From Leptoclinus maculatus (Eukaryota > Chordata > Actinopteri > Perciformes > Stichaeidae): a stretch of DNA of 64,000 bases. Under the pieces are notes generated by a model. It made no database searches and was not told the DNA's origin. It saw nothing but the letters and a program-made list of their open reading frames with translations. The translations under genes were made by a program, and so were the position numbers. Numbering within the stretch: position 1 is the first letter of the stretch; every line of letters begins with the position of its first letter. The DNA lies in assembly GCA_032191485.1 (NCBI GenBank), contig JAVDOI010000001.1, positions 36,995,885 through 37,059,884 of the forward strand, given 5' to 3'. Positions 24,142-36,300 of the stretch are shown in pieces.

Positions 24142-27100
24142 ACACTTGCTCCTGGCAGCCCACAGCTCTTTTCATTGATACAACAATGTGTTCTTGGTTT
24201 TAAGCACTACGTCCGCAACATGCATCTTGTATTATGTAAATGATTGACGATTACGGAATATTGATCATGACCCATGGACTGCTATGAATTCAGTAAACTG
24301 CTAAAAATCTGCATCCTCAATAAGAATAAAAACATGGTTAATGAGAATGTCAGTCAACACAATATCTGAAGTATTAGAAACAGTGGTGGGCAAAGCAGCT
24401 TAGTCATACAAACAACTAATTATTTTAGCACAAACAACACAGGCATGGTCTGTGGAAAATAAAGGGAGAAACACAAACCAAATATGATGGAGGGGTCATT
24501 AAAGCTTAAAAGCAACATACAGACGACGGTTAAGAAGAGAGCCGTGGTTAAATTAAGGAGAGAGGCGATGCAAAAATAGTATTGAAGAAGTTTTTGTTTC
24601 CCATTCAAGTGTCCAGAGGGACTCCAACCAAACCAGTCAGAGACCTTCGGGTGCTCTGGAATAGCTGCCAAACGAACTCCTGATCTTCCTCACTTCTCCC
24701 TCAGCCGTACCCCACCCCCACACTCCAAGGATGGAATTTCCTGTTGATGGCCCAGTGCAGACGCCCACTCTCTTACGGAAAACTTGCTTTGAAAGATGAG
24801 CATGAGAGACCGAAGAAGGAGAAAACCGCCGAATAGAAATGCATGTCATGGTGGTGCCTTCTGGCAAAAAAAAAAAAAGAGAAAAGTTTATACTGCTGGC
24901 ACACTTTTCTATTTACCCAGAGACTACCACTAACATTACACACAAACAGCAGAAGGAAATACACAAATGTGACTGAAGGGAATCGAAGTCGTCTCTAAAA
25001 AGGAGTTGATGGTCAACAGACAGAATGTTGGCCGGGTAGGCAGAGTTTGGCTGAACTGCACTGGACAGGATTACACAGACCTCGGTCTGGGTCCTGGACT
25101 GTTTCATGGACAGAGGTTTCTGGTCTTACTGGTAGAAGAGTGGCTGCAAGAGGGTGCAGTGTGGCGAGGCAGCTGGGAGGACAAGGGGTGCATTGAGGCG
25201 AGGGCAAAGGGACAGATGATACAGGCGTGTGAATGTACAGCCCCAAAAACCCAGCCTCCTCAGGTTACCTCCACAAAGCTTCCATTTTACCCCGGCACAC
25301 CCAACCCCCCCCCCCTCCTCCTCATCATCTTGTACACAGATGCACATGCCGCCTTGGCTTCTTACCGTGCTGCGCATGCTTTAAATGTGCTCTCAGCATG
25401 TCCTTTTTATGTTCTGGCATCAATTTTGCAAGCAACAGTTGACCACCGTTAGGACTACTGGATACGCTCCTAACTGTCGGCCCTGTGCGTGTGTGATGCA
25501 ACAGCGCAGTGTTTTCAGGAAGCCCTGGAGGAGGAGGGGGGGGGGGGGGGGGCAGGGTTGCAGGGCTTTGTATTTTTCCTTCTCCCCTCCTTCTGTTTTT
25601 GTTCGGTTGAGTGACTCATCAAAAAAATAAAAATAAACCCTGTGCACTCCCCCCCCTTCCCCTACCCTTCCAAGGTCTGGCCAATATGAAAGCAGCCCTG
25701 GAGAGGGGAGGACAAAAGGACACACACATGACACGCTAAGGCCATTTTGGATCTGGGTCAGGATGTTTCGCTGGTCCTAAAGTCCTGGCTTTACACTCGT
25801 AGACGCCTCCGACAGACCCTCTGAACTCACACACTCACAGGAAGACGATCTTGATACAGGAAACTCATCTCAACAGCCACCTTCACATTAAAAATGTCTC
25901 AAGAAATGGTTTTGAATTTGCAGGGAAAACTCCGCCTTTGACGATTCAGACACAGAAATGCCCATGTGAAGAGGCCCTGGTTTTCTATGGGGGGGGGGGG
26001 GGGGGGTCTTCAGCTGAGAAGAAGCAGAAGGCAGTATTCATATGCAGATACTCCGCCATGTGTGGAAGGAGCACAGAAGAAAGGGCTTCCCTCCACACTA
26101 GAAACAAACTGTGAGCTAACCAGTCAACAGGTAGCAGGCTGGAGGACTAGTAGAAGCTAGCACCACCAACAGATGTGCCGTGTGCACTGGCTTGGATTTG
26201 ACCCTAGTGGATTGTTAACTTGGTCGCGCAATGGGTCTGGGCTTTAAAAAACAGGGAGCATATGTATTATTAATCTAAAATGGTACGGTGTATAATGAAG
26301 AATCTAAATACAATTATTATTATTAAAAAAAAAGAAGGTGAAAACCTGCCTAAGTCAAGACACGACAATGTCCAACTGTCCCTCTGATAGCAAACTTAAA
26401 TCTCAACAGAAATCTGGAAATAGGCCGAAGCATTTCATTTCTGACGCAATAATAAATCTGCTTGCCGCAGCTGATGGATTCAGCATCTAGGTCAGAGGGA
26501 ATGCAGCGAACGGGGAAGAAGGGACCGAGCACGACTGGTTGTTATAACGCAGATGTAGAGAGTTTGTCCTACAAAAAAAACATGTACTGCACAGGAAAGC
26601 TTTATCTCCAGTAGCAGAAAAACAAACACAACATATGAAATTAACATTCAGAGTATTCTGGAGTACAAATTAAGCAGAAAAGCAATTTCAAACAGAAAAT
26701 GGTTGTCTGTTGCTGCCCTGCCGGCACACTCTTACACAACGCTGAACGTGAGAGGGCTCAAGATAGAGCAACCGAGCAGGGATCCGGCTTTTGAAGCATA
26801 AAGGAGTGAGTCATGATGACCTACATAGGCTGCGAGGAGAGAGAGAGTGAGAGAGAAGGAGAAGGGGGTGGGGGGGGAGAGATTCCTTCCGCATATCAAA
26901 GTGTTTACTTGGCTCTGCATGCTCCTTCTCTCTGGGAGGGAGGGAAGGGAGAAAAAGGGGGGGGGGGGGGGGGGGGGTAGATAACGTTAGCATGGAAAAG
27001 AAAACGAGAGGACAGGAAGGAGGGAGTTAAATAATACAATGGCCGTCACTGTTGCCTCCTTGATCTCTTGCACTTCAGGACATACTGAAAGCACAGCCAG

Positions 27101-27472
27101 AACCCCCCCCCCCCCCCCCAAAAAAATCTACCCTTAAAGCAAAACGCACAGACAAACTAGGTTCGACAACATCATCGTTGTGGTCTGTAAGCACCAGCAA
27201 TCAACCAGCATCTATCTACTGTCCATCTATTGTGATGTGAACGTGCGAGGAGGCCGTGCAGCGTCTCCGCGATACATCAGCGAAGGAGACCAGCAGCATT
27301 CCTGGCTGATCAATAAGCACTGCAGAGAGATCCCGTTGCCTTTGAAGCCGAGCCCTGGATCTGGTTTCCTAATCACCTCCACCACTGCACCCTGTTCCTC
27401 CTCCTTTTTGTCCCTCCCACAGATTTTCCAATACAATGGAGCAGTTTTCACACTACATGTGGGCCTGTTTGG

Positions 27473-27705
27473 GAGAAGAGAGAGGGAGAGTAGTAGCTTC
27501 AGAAAGAAGAGAGAGAGAGAGAGAGAGAGAGAGAAGTAGCTTCAGAGAGAAGCGAGAAGAGAGAGAGAGAGCGAAGAGAGAGAGCGAAGAGAGAGAGCGG
27601 GGGAGTAGTAGCTTCAGAGAGAAGCGAGAAGAGAGAGAGAGAGAGAAAGAGAGGGGGAGTAGTAGCTTCAGAGAGAAGAGGGAGAGAGAAGAGAGAGAAG
27701 GCAAA
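27473..27705. repeat. GA-rich minisatellite with agtagcttcaga cores
   Basis: Four copies of a core (agtagcttcagagagaag, or agaaagaag in the first) start near 27490, 27535, 27606 and 27660. GAGA runs of variable length separate them. The array is purine-only for long stretches on the plus strand. Confidence 0.9.
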
Positions 27706-29947
27706 GGAGAACAAGGAAAAGTGGTAACACAGAGGAGAAAGCTATCATTTCTGGAAATGGGACAACATAACAGCCTAGCATTCACACTCTGTGCTTCATC
27801 GTTTGCGGTTGAATTGGTTTCCAGATCAAAGTGAATGGAATTGTAACAGTGTTCCGTGTCGAGGCCTTTTGACTTCCTTTGAGACTTTACACTGGAATGA
27901 AAGCAGTGCAGTGTGAAGATAAATGATCTTTTGACAAACCTGCACAGTTAACACCTAATGGGCTGACACTAAACCGAGGCCAGAGTACTTGGCATATGCA
28001 GATATATTATTTTACGTATCAAACTATACAGTTTGTCTATAACATGTAAAAACAATTCTTAAATGGGAAAGTAAGTGAATGTACAGTGCAAATTATTGTA
28101 TAATATATGTTTGGTTGTAATAGATAGTTTGTGCCAGTACAGTAACTACCTTTTAAGAAACAACATTGCAAGTGATTTATAAAACCGTTTGCAAAAGACA
28201 AAGTGAAATACAAGACAAAGGTTACTCCCCAATCCGTGCCGTCTACTTTCTCTCTCTTCCGTTTTGTGCTGCATCACCTTTATATGCGGCAATGGGAGCT
28301 CAGCCAAAGAGCTGTAAACTGCAACCAAAACAACATAATCTCTCTGAATACCACACACACACACGGTTAACTCGAGTATGGCATGTAATGATTGGTGTGT
28401 GTATTTGTTTTCAGGTGGTATTTTGGAAACGGGCAAAAGGGGGGGGGGGGTGAGGTTAGGGGAAAGAGTCGGGACATCTGGGGGAGGGGATGCGAGGGGG
28501 AGGGGAGACGCACTAAAAGGGCCGGTGAATTATTGATGAGAGCCCTCAGTACTAATGCACGGACACACATACACACTAAAGGTGCACACGAGCATTTACA
28601 CAGAGCATGGATATTGTTACACATTACATCATCTGTGCCACCACCCACAACCTCAGCCTGGAGTTAGCCCGTCTGTCCTCCTGTCTCTCTAACTCAACCC
28701 GTCTCCTGTCCTCTGTCCTCTGTCACGCCATCCCCACCGCATCTTTCACACACTCTGCTACTGAGTCCTGCTGGAAGATAACGATCTCCTGGATCTCCTC
28801 ATCACACCAAGCCAAAAGCATGTAAAACCAAAAAAAGAAATGCGTTGAGAGCGAAAGGTACACAATTTAGAGCACGCTAACCACAACATCGGAGTTCATG
28901 CAGAGGCTTTTGAAGTCTCTCACAACAAACTGTGTGCAGGCCAAGCATGGCACATGGTGCTGGACACGTCTATTCGACAAAAACACAAAGGGGGGGGGGG
29001 GACTGAACCAATCGGACTGCCACCCCTACTCTATGCTCTGTGTTTATGTGTGAGAACAGAGAGAGAGTGTGAGTGTCATGGGGCCTGCAGGAAGTGTTGT
29101 GTCTGAGTCTGGAGAGCAAGAGAAAGCAAAAGCACAAAGCTGAAGCCAGATGAAGAGGTAAGGACATATTAGGGGAACAATAAGAAGTGAGAAAGATAAT
29201 CGGGAAGTAGTGTTTGGTCTGCTCTGTTGTAGTGTATTCAGGGTATAATGCAGGCCGCGGCTTACTTTTTGATAGCACGATGCTGTTGGAATACTCAACT
29301 AGATCCCATAAGAGCCTTAGCAATCTGCTCAGTGGTCCAACAGACCTGTCCACCTCAGCCAGTGAGAACGAAGACAAACACATCCATTATTCATGCAATT
29401 TCCTCATATACTGCCCTTACCGAGACATGAATGGCTTTTCTAATACAGCATCTCTCCAAGTCAAAACAAGAGAGAGAGGGGAAGGAGAAAAGATAAAAAC
29501 AAGAGCATGCTGTAGTGATAAAAAGATCAGAAACCAAACAGGCATCTCTAAAACTCATTTGGATGATTCTCAGTCGTATTTCTAGATTCCAAAACACAAT
29601 GTAAACATAATGTAAATACATTTCGAAATGAAAATGTCAATAAAAGGAAGTCATAGTTTACCCAAATAATGATCTTATTGGGGCAAAGGCATTTATTATC
29701 ACTATTATTACATAGATTGATGTGTTTGACTATCAGGATAAGTCACTATAATTTAAAAGGCCGTTTCTCTGTGAGGGTCCAGGAAAGACTTCACTATCTG
29801 TATCTTGCAAAATGATGTTGGTGCACAGGCTCATATTTTGGGTTTCCGTTTGTGCGTATTGAAGCAGAGCACTGCATGCTGACCTGCATTCTGCCTTGCT
29901 CTGTCTCAACGTTGTTGTTGCCTGGAGCTCTGGTCTGCCCTTCCCCC

Positions 29948-29950
<3 letters not shown>

Positions 29951-29985
<35 letters not shown>
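29951..29985. repeat. CT microsatellite
   Basis: Uninterrupted (TC)n array of about 35 bp. Confidence 0.95.
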
Positions 29986-29990
<5 letters not shown>

Positions 29991-30705
29991 CTCCCCCTGA
30001 CTGCGGCAGGCAGGCAGGCAGGCCAGATGGTATCCTAGCAAGCAGAATGACCCTGGTGTTCCTGCCCCTTGTTTTGATCCTGCAGTCCTGATTGTCCAAG
30101 CCTAATCCCACACTAGCCAGGGCTGCTGGACCGCTGCCAGCACTCTTATTAAGCACACAAAGGCTTTTCATTACAGCTAGACTGCTAGCTAGCTCATCAG
30201 CCGACACACAACTACCTCTCTGCTGTCCTTCCTCCTTAAGCTTGCCTCTTCTATTGCTCACAGACTCAGAAATATTCAGTTTAAACACTGAGACGGTCTC
30301 CACCTCTTCTATCCCTCTACTTTCTGCTCGGCCTGCTTCTAAACAGCTCTGCATAGCTCTCTTCCTGTATTTCTAGTTTGTTTTCGCCAAGCCTGTGAGA
30401 ACACCATCCAACTGTAAACATTAGAGATTGTGATGCTGCTATAGCAGTCGCTCACTAACTATGTCAGATAATATATAAACCGTGGGAAAGTAGATTTGGA
30501 CAGCATGAGGTATTAAATGTGGTCTTAACATGACGCTGAAACCTGTGTACACGAGGCAGAATAATACCACCATGATAAGGACAGAGTGGAGACACTCAGC
30601 CAATCACAACATGTTACTGGGACCAACTGGACATGTGATGGAGGAAGAGATTGTTACCGTTCTGCACGAGTGCTTTTATTCTTAGCAGGGATTACTGCAG
30701 GATAA

Positions 30706-31073
30706 TAGGGCTGGCCGTTGTATGGAATATATACAATTCGAGCTCGATATGGAGAACATTTTAAATGTCACGATATTTTTGAACCAATATGATTTCAAAA
30801 TGACAGTGCACCATCTCAATGAGAGTGTCAATAAGAAACTTCCTGTTTCCACAGACCAACTCCACTTCAATATGACAGCAGACCACCGAGACATTTTAGA
30901 GGGCTTTTATTTTGAAATGTTACTTCAGAATTTCCTAATGAGCCTGTTCCCTCTGATCATGCTTGTTAACTGATCTGGATTTAAACAGTTTTGTTATTTT
31001 AGATAAAATGTTAAGATTTATATTGTATATTGCAACAATAGATATTATTTATAAGCCACATCGCTCAGCCCTA
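30706..31073. mobile_element. non-autonomous hAT transposon, 368 bp
   Basis: The element starts TAGGGCTGG and ends CAGCCCTA. A perfect 8-bp duplication, caggataa, lies at 30698-30705 and 31074-31081. Subterminal cgatat motifs (cgatatgg, cgatattt) are typical of this fish MITE group. There is no coding potential; the 83-codon frame across it is not recognisable. Confidence 0.9.
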
Positions 31074-31658
31074 CAGGATAAGTCAAATTACTACACTGTC
31101 ATGCTATAGTCAATCTGTTGAGCTACACAACACAAACTTCCCTTCCTATTATAAAATAACCATCTATATTTCACATCCCTTCCAACTACAGGTCAAAATA
31201 TATCAAAAATAAATTGTATGTATGTATGTGAATGGTACAGCATGAGTTTATTTTATTCTCCCTTTGAAGCAGTTAAGAGCTCACAACAACTGAACTGAAG
31301 GCCTTCTAAGTCCTTCCAATAAATAATCTGATAACTTCTGAGCATACAGAAATAAATGATGGGGTTTTATCCTCATTCATATAAGCAGCTGTTAAATAGC
31401 CAAAATCGTACACAGCTTGACACACCCAATATTAAAAAAAAACAGTCAACCATCGCTCCAAAATGAAATCAGGAAAATGAGAACCACAGAGAAAGGAACA
31501 AAGCCTGTTAAGGCACTGAATGTGTTGAGCCATGCTCTCTGAAATACTCGCTCATTCTTGCTTCCTCTTCCTCGTTCTCCGAGCTAAAATCAAAGACTAT
31601 GACTGAGAATTCTATAGCATGTTGCCTAGCAACCTACACAAGAAGGCCACACTACATG

Positions 31659-31687
<29 letters not shown>
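31659..31687. repeat. CA microsatellite
   Basis: Uninterrupted (AC)n array of about 29 bp. Confidence 0.95.
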
Positions 31688-31691
<4 letters not shown>

Positions 31692-32795
31692 ATAATACAG
31701 GGTTTATGCTTCCCCGAAGCCAAATCCAGAATGACTGACAAATAGAAACACTTCATTCATAACAGTTAAAAAATGATAAAAAAAAAAATTCATGACACCT
31801 AGATCAAGGGCAAGAACAACATATTTAAGTCACTATTTACTTTTTTCCCAAACTTTAGTCTTGCCATCATGAGTGACGACTGCAGTTTTAAAGGCAAAGT
31901 CTTTAGAAAACCTCAACGTTGTTTGGCTTAGACAACTGCTGCCCTAAAGCATGTTGCCTGGTGAAGAGCAACTTATATAATGTTCCAAAAAACCAGAGCA
32001 GCAACAGAGCGAGGGTGAAAACAACAATGGAAAGAAAGGCATTGTGAGGCAGAAGACGGGTCATAAAGAGGGCCGGCTTCACACTTTTACAGCCGACATG
32101 TTTACCAACACAAAAGGTTCAGCTCAAAGTCTGGGTTCAACGTCGCTCATCTCAACCAGATGTCATTCACTTTGAGTTCCTTTCAACCTCAAACGTAGAG
32201 CTTGTCTAAATAAAAAAATGAACCTTTTAGTTGCCGGGACATTTCCTGGTCGCATGCTGCTGGTAGACTTCTGTAAAGGCAGTCAGCTTATCAGTGTGAG
32301 CAGGTTGAGTCAATGCAGATGATGTAAGACAGCTCCGACCAGACTGGCCATCCCTCTGTACTTAAGAAGCCATCAGGCTTAGCGATCAATAGGAATAGGC
32401 CCCGGCTTTGTGCTGCAGCTGCCGCATTGCAATAAAAGCCTCACTGGGCCTGACCTGGCAAAAGCTAACACTGAAAAAAATAAATAAAAGGATTACCAGC
32501 ACACCCTGCCCTCTACTCCTTCCACTGTAACGCACACCTTTAAAGTAAATTACAGTCACACGCTACACACTACATTATGCACTTCTCTGTAGCAGCAAAC
32601 ATCTGTACTGCTCTATGCTACAGTACTAGCACAGTAGATGCTAGTATGTGTGTGCGTCCACGTAGCTCTCCGAGCTGGCATCCACATTTCCCATTATTGC
32701 GATCCATCAAAGATGCATTCACATACCCACAGTCATCTCTTTCTAGAAACCTGAGCGGATTACATATTAATGCCTTCCTGATATGCAGGGTTAGG

Positions 32796-32822
32796 GTGTG
32801 TGTGTGTGTGTGTGTGTGTGTG
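32796..32822. repeat. GT microsatellite
   Basis: Uninterrupted (GT)n array of about 27 bp. Confidence 0.95.
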
Positions 32823-33018
32823 GGGAACGGTCATAAAATATATGTGAAATGCCATCTCTTCCTACTGTGTAAGTCAACGACTTAGGAATGCGCAATATGA
32901 AAATCATTTCTGTTTATATAAGGACTATCGAACCTGAGCGTAAGCGGTGAACCAATATTAAATTGAAGATGACGGTTGTGAGTGTAAAGTCAAGATGATT
33001 ATATTCCTCAGAACCCAT

Positions 33019-33331
33019 AGGGATACTTCAGCTTTGGGTATTGGCTGATACAGAGTACTAATATATATATATTTATATTAATACGCTGCTGTATGCCTCA
33101 CTGTGTGGAAGTGACTGGGATCATTCTTTTATGTGTAAGGCAAAATCTGGCTCGATTTAAACATTGCTTTCCTAACTTGGTACAACAAAACGTAACAAGT
33201 AAATACACAGATATAAATGTACTGAATTGTTATTTACTAAAATAATGGTATCCGGAACTAGATCGGCCTATTGTCACCGTCCAGGTCTGCGAGTCGTTAT
33301 CGGGCTGGTATCCCATATCGGTGCATCTCTA
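33019..33331. mobile_element. possible decayed hAT-like MITE
   Basis: The right side ends atatcggtgcatctcta, the inverse of a common hAT start (tagagatgcaccgatat). The left side reads tagggatacttcagctttgg, then gtattggctgatacag, a looser likeness. The flanking 8-mers do not match, so the true left end may be elsewhere or lost. Confidence 0.4.
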
Positions 33332-33555
33332 GTCAAAAGGCAGACTGCTACGTTGTTTCAGTCATATCTAAAACACAGATTTTCGTGTGTGTGTGTGTGC
33401 GTGTGGCTTTAGGTGAAACAGAACTGGGTCGTAACCAACTATCGACTGCTGCCTCTGAGCCTTGCAGTTTTTCTTTTTCCACTGTTTGCCTCTCCTCTCT
33501 CCTCTGGCCTGTGACATCAACACCGCTCTATATTTAGCCACTCACACCCCTGCTG

Positions 33556-33597
33556 GGTCTCACTACTCTGCCGATACATCGGCAGAGTAGTGAGACC
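33556..33597. repeat. perfect palindrome: 20-bp arms, 2-bp spacer
   Basis: The left arm is ggtctcactactctgccgat (33556-33575), the spacer is ac, and the right arm at 33578-33597 is its exact reverse complement. There are no mismatches. The flanking DNA is not symmetrical beyond this. Confidence 0.97.
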
Positions 33598-34429
33598 TCA
33601 ATCTCAATCTCCCTCCCTCCCTCCCACCCTGCCTGCCTTAGATGGCTCATCTCTGATGGGTGGATGGGGGGAAAGGGACAAAGCTAGAGAGAATGGACTT
33701 GAAAGGGACCTGAAAGGAGATAAAGAGGAAGATGCTCATTGAGAAAGCGAGATGGGGAGGGTTCAAGGGAACAAGCAGGATGGTGTGAATAGCCGTGCTG
33801 TAAATCAGCCTCTCCATATAGTCTCCCTGTGAGAAGAGCTCACGTGTTGCCTCGTTACACCACGCTGTCCCAATGTGTGCCGGCATGCTCACACACTTTT
33901 AAAAAAAGCCCAAAAAATAAGCCCCGCAGAGCTCTGCAATACTACACTGCACTCTTCTACTGCTGCTCAACGGTACATTAGAAAAGGCTGTGTGTGGGAG
34001 AGAGGATGGGGGAGGGTGTGCTGTGTCTGTGTGACTGGCATTTCAAACATCCTCCCTGCACAAAATAACATCCTGGGAAGATAATCTGTGAGCGTGTGAC
34101 AATTTATTCAGGCTCACGTTTCTGCAGAGTGTGAAAGCCACTGAGCGGTAGAAGGGGAAGTGCAGGAGACCAAAGAGTGTGTGTGTGTGCTGGTTACTTC
34201 TGCCTAGAGACGCCCAGCTAACTGCTTCAGCAGCCACGCAAAAAGAAAAAGGACACACCGCTTCCTTTCATTTGCTAGTCTAGATTCACCACCAATAACC
34301 AATAGCCAGCGCTTCTTCATTTTTCTATCCAATGTGTGTTTTTTTTTTTGTTATCCAAATCACTGCCCCCTCTTGAATTTACCCATCCCCCCCCCTCTCT
34401 CTCTGCCGTTGGGGCTGCTCAGTAAAACT

Positions 34430-34570
34430 CAAGGGGAGGCGGGCACTGTCGTAAAGTGAGCTACAGTGTGATGCAGAAGAAGAGGGTTTATGTGAGAGCG
34501 GGAGACGAGCCGGCCGGGTCACCATCAACCCTGCTCACCGGACCCGACTAGCCGCTAAGCTACATAAGCT
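34430..34570 (-). promoter_or_regulatory. CpG-rich patch with a donor-like site, possible alternative first exon
   Basis: About eleven CpGs fall in 130 bp, well above the neighbouring sequence. On the minus strand gggtccg is followed by gtgagcag, a good donor (exon side ending at 34539). The patch could be an internal promoter with a non-coding exon of ankrd11. There is no further support. Confidence 0.25.
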
Positions 34571-34975
34571 GGTGTTAGCCAGTCGCTGACTCAGATTCAC
34601 AAGACGGCTTCCATGCACCACAGACAGCAATGATTTAGAACAGCAAATAAACCTACATCGATTTGGTGTTTGTCAGCTTCGTGCACACTTTTTTAAAATT
34701 ACAACTCATGTATGTTCTTTCTTGAGCTGGGTTGTAAAAAACAGCTCAGGCAGATAAGAGTTATCCTGAACAGAAAGCAGCTGGTCAGCAACCATATTGT
34801 ACACTCAACAGCTGTCAGCCATCCTCACCAGCTACCATGATGATTCATTTATACAACTCAGCTGCTGGTGTTTACAACCACGCCACCAGGAGCCAGACCT
34901 GCTGGTAAGTGATCGGCGATATATACGTTTCAAGCTGGTGGCTAGTTAACTAGCATTCCAGAGAAATGGCTGCGA

Positions 34976-35230
34976 GTGTTTCCCATAAATCACCTAGACC
35001 GTGGCGGCCCGCCAAAGTCTATTTTGTCATGCCAGTTTCATAATGAGCCGAAAATAATTTTACACCTCTCGAAAAAAAGGGAGGGCTGGCTGGCCCTCTC
35101 TGGGTGCTGCTCCTTCACATCGGTGGCTTGCGGCTTCAGAAGTGTAAGCTTGCGGGGAGCGACGATGAACTGGGCAGACTGTCCTCAGTGCGTGTCTGCG
35201 GCGAATGTCGGCAACCCACCAGACCACTCT
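34976..35230 (+). mobile_element. probable hAT terminal fragment (gtgtttccca family)
   Basis: The segment starts gtgtttcccataaatcacct and continues with gtggcggcccgccaaag. It resembles the left end of a common fish hAT (cagtgtttccc, then gtggcggtccgcca). No right end was found nearby. The same terminal motif occurs inverted at 48940-48962. Confidence 0.5.
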
Positions 35231-35892
35231 TGAAACACGTATTCTGTCTCCTTTACCCTGCTCTGTGAGCGTGCCCTTTTTTTGCCATGTCATCACTATT
35301 CATATTCCATCAATGTGTTTAGGATTAAATCATTTACTGGAGCACAGTGTAAAATACTCTAGAACAACAGCAAGGACACAAAGATCTTCATGGATCTAGC
35401 CTATTCCCTTTGCTCTCAAATGAACACATGCCTCTGGACCCCCTTTAGGAGGTCTACGGTCCACCCACCACAGTCTCAAAGTCCTGTGGGAATCGCTGGT
35501 TGTACCCAGTGCTGTAGCAAAATCTTCTCAACCTCCTGTTCAGAACTGAAACACGCATGCCTCAAACCTTACACAAACCTGGATGTGAACATATGTATGG
35601 CATATGCTTGGGAGCACAACCTCAAAATCACCAAATCTATGAGGTGTAATCAGCAACGCACACACATCACTTTACCCCGAATTACCAACCCCACCCTAAA
35701 CAGTCAACAGTTTCAACAGCTAACTGGCTTCACATTCCTAGAGCCACACACATACACACTATTACCCCCCTCAGTAATGTGGAAGTGATTAAAGTGGGAA
35801 CTGGGGGCTGTACTAACAGGTGGGCACACATGCTGCTGGGGAGATTCATCAGATTATCCTGCCAGCACTCAGGGCAGGCTTGCCTTGATACA

Positions 35893-35896
<4 letters not shown>

Positions 35897-35924
<28 letters not shown>
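35897..35924. repeat. GT microsatellite
   Basis: Uninterrupted (GT)14 array. Confidence 0.95.
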
Positions 35925-35927
<3 letters not shown>

Positions 35928-36061
35928 ACCCCTCTCTACAGGACAGGTGAGGAGCAGATCTGCCTCATCTCATTCCTGATCACGTACGGATCCATTAGGA
36001 CATGCCACCCCCAGCTCCCCAATCCGCTCACTCGCACGCACGCACGCCGTCCTCCCCTTCT

Positions 36062-36300
36062 CAAACTATGAAAGTGTTCTGAACACAAGGCAGTTGTTAT
36101 CCACCTTATGTTTCCCAGCAACAACGAAGCTCTCATCGGCAATGTTTTGTCTTGTAAAAGGTGAAGTTTTTCTATCATAAAGCAGGTCTGAGTGCCACAC
36201 ACAGCTCTTATTCAGAAACAATAACGCATGTAAACATGTTCTAGTAGAAACCCAGAATACATGTATGAACCTGAAAATGAGCATCAGATGTCTCCTTTAA
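36062..36300. mobile_element. probable TTAA-ended MITE fragment
   Basis: The right side reads gaacctgaaaatgagcatca, then gatgtctcctttaa. On the opposite strand this is a ttaaaggagacat start followed by atgctcattttcaggttc, a very common fish MITE end. The left end is not recognisable, so the left limit is approximate. Confidence 0.5.

Larger units (their letters stand above)
24142..30697. other. ankrd11 leader intron, third part, rich in G and GA tracts
   Basis: No exon was recognised. The segment is marked by mono-G/C tracts (25536-25552, 25989-26006, 26957-26977, 27103-27119, 28439-28450, 28990-29001), a GA-rich minisatellite (27473-27705) and a CT array at 29951-29985. Open frames across these tracts reflect composition. 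Confidence 0.5.

Noticed and set aside
24388..24420. cagtggtgggcaaagcagc as a hAT left end
   Set aside because: No inverse end or duplication nearby; the motif is short enough to arise by chance.
27436..27834. Arg/Glu-rich 132-codon frame and Ser/Leu-rich frames opposite
   Set aside because: They are produced by the GA-rich minisatellite.
29794..30354. 186-codon minus-strand frame
   Set aside because: It crosses a CT microsatellite, and no domain or splice context was recognised.
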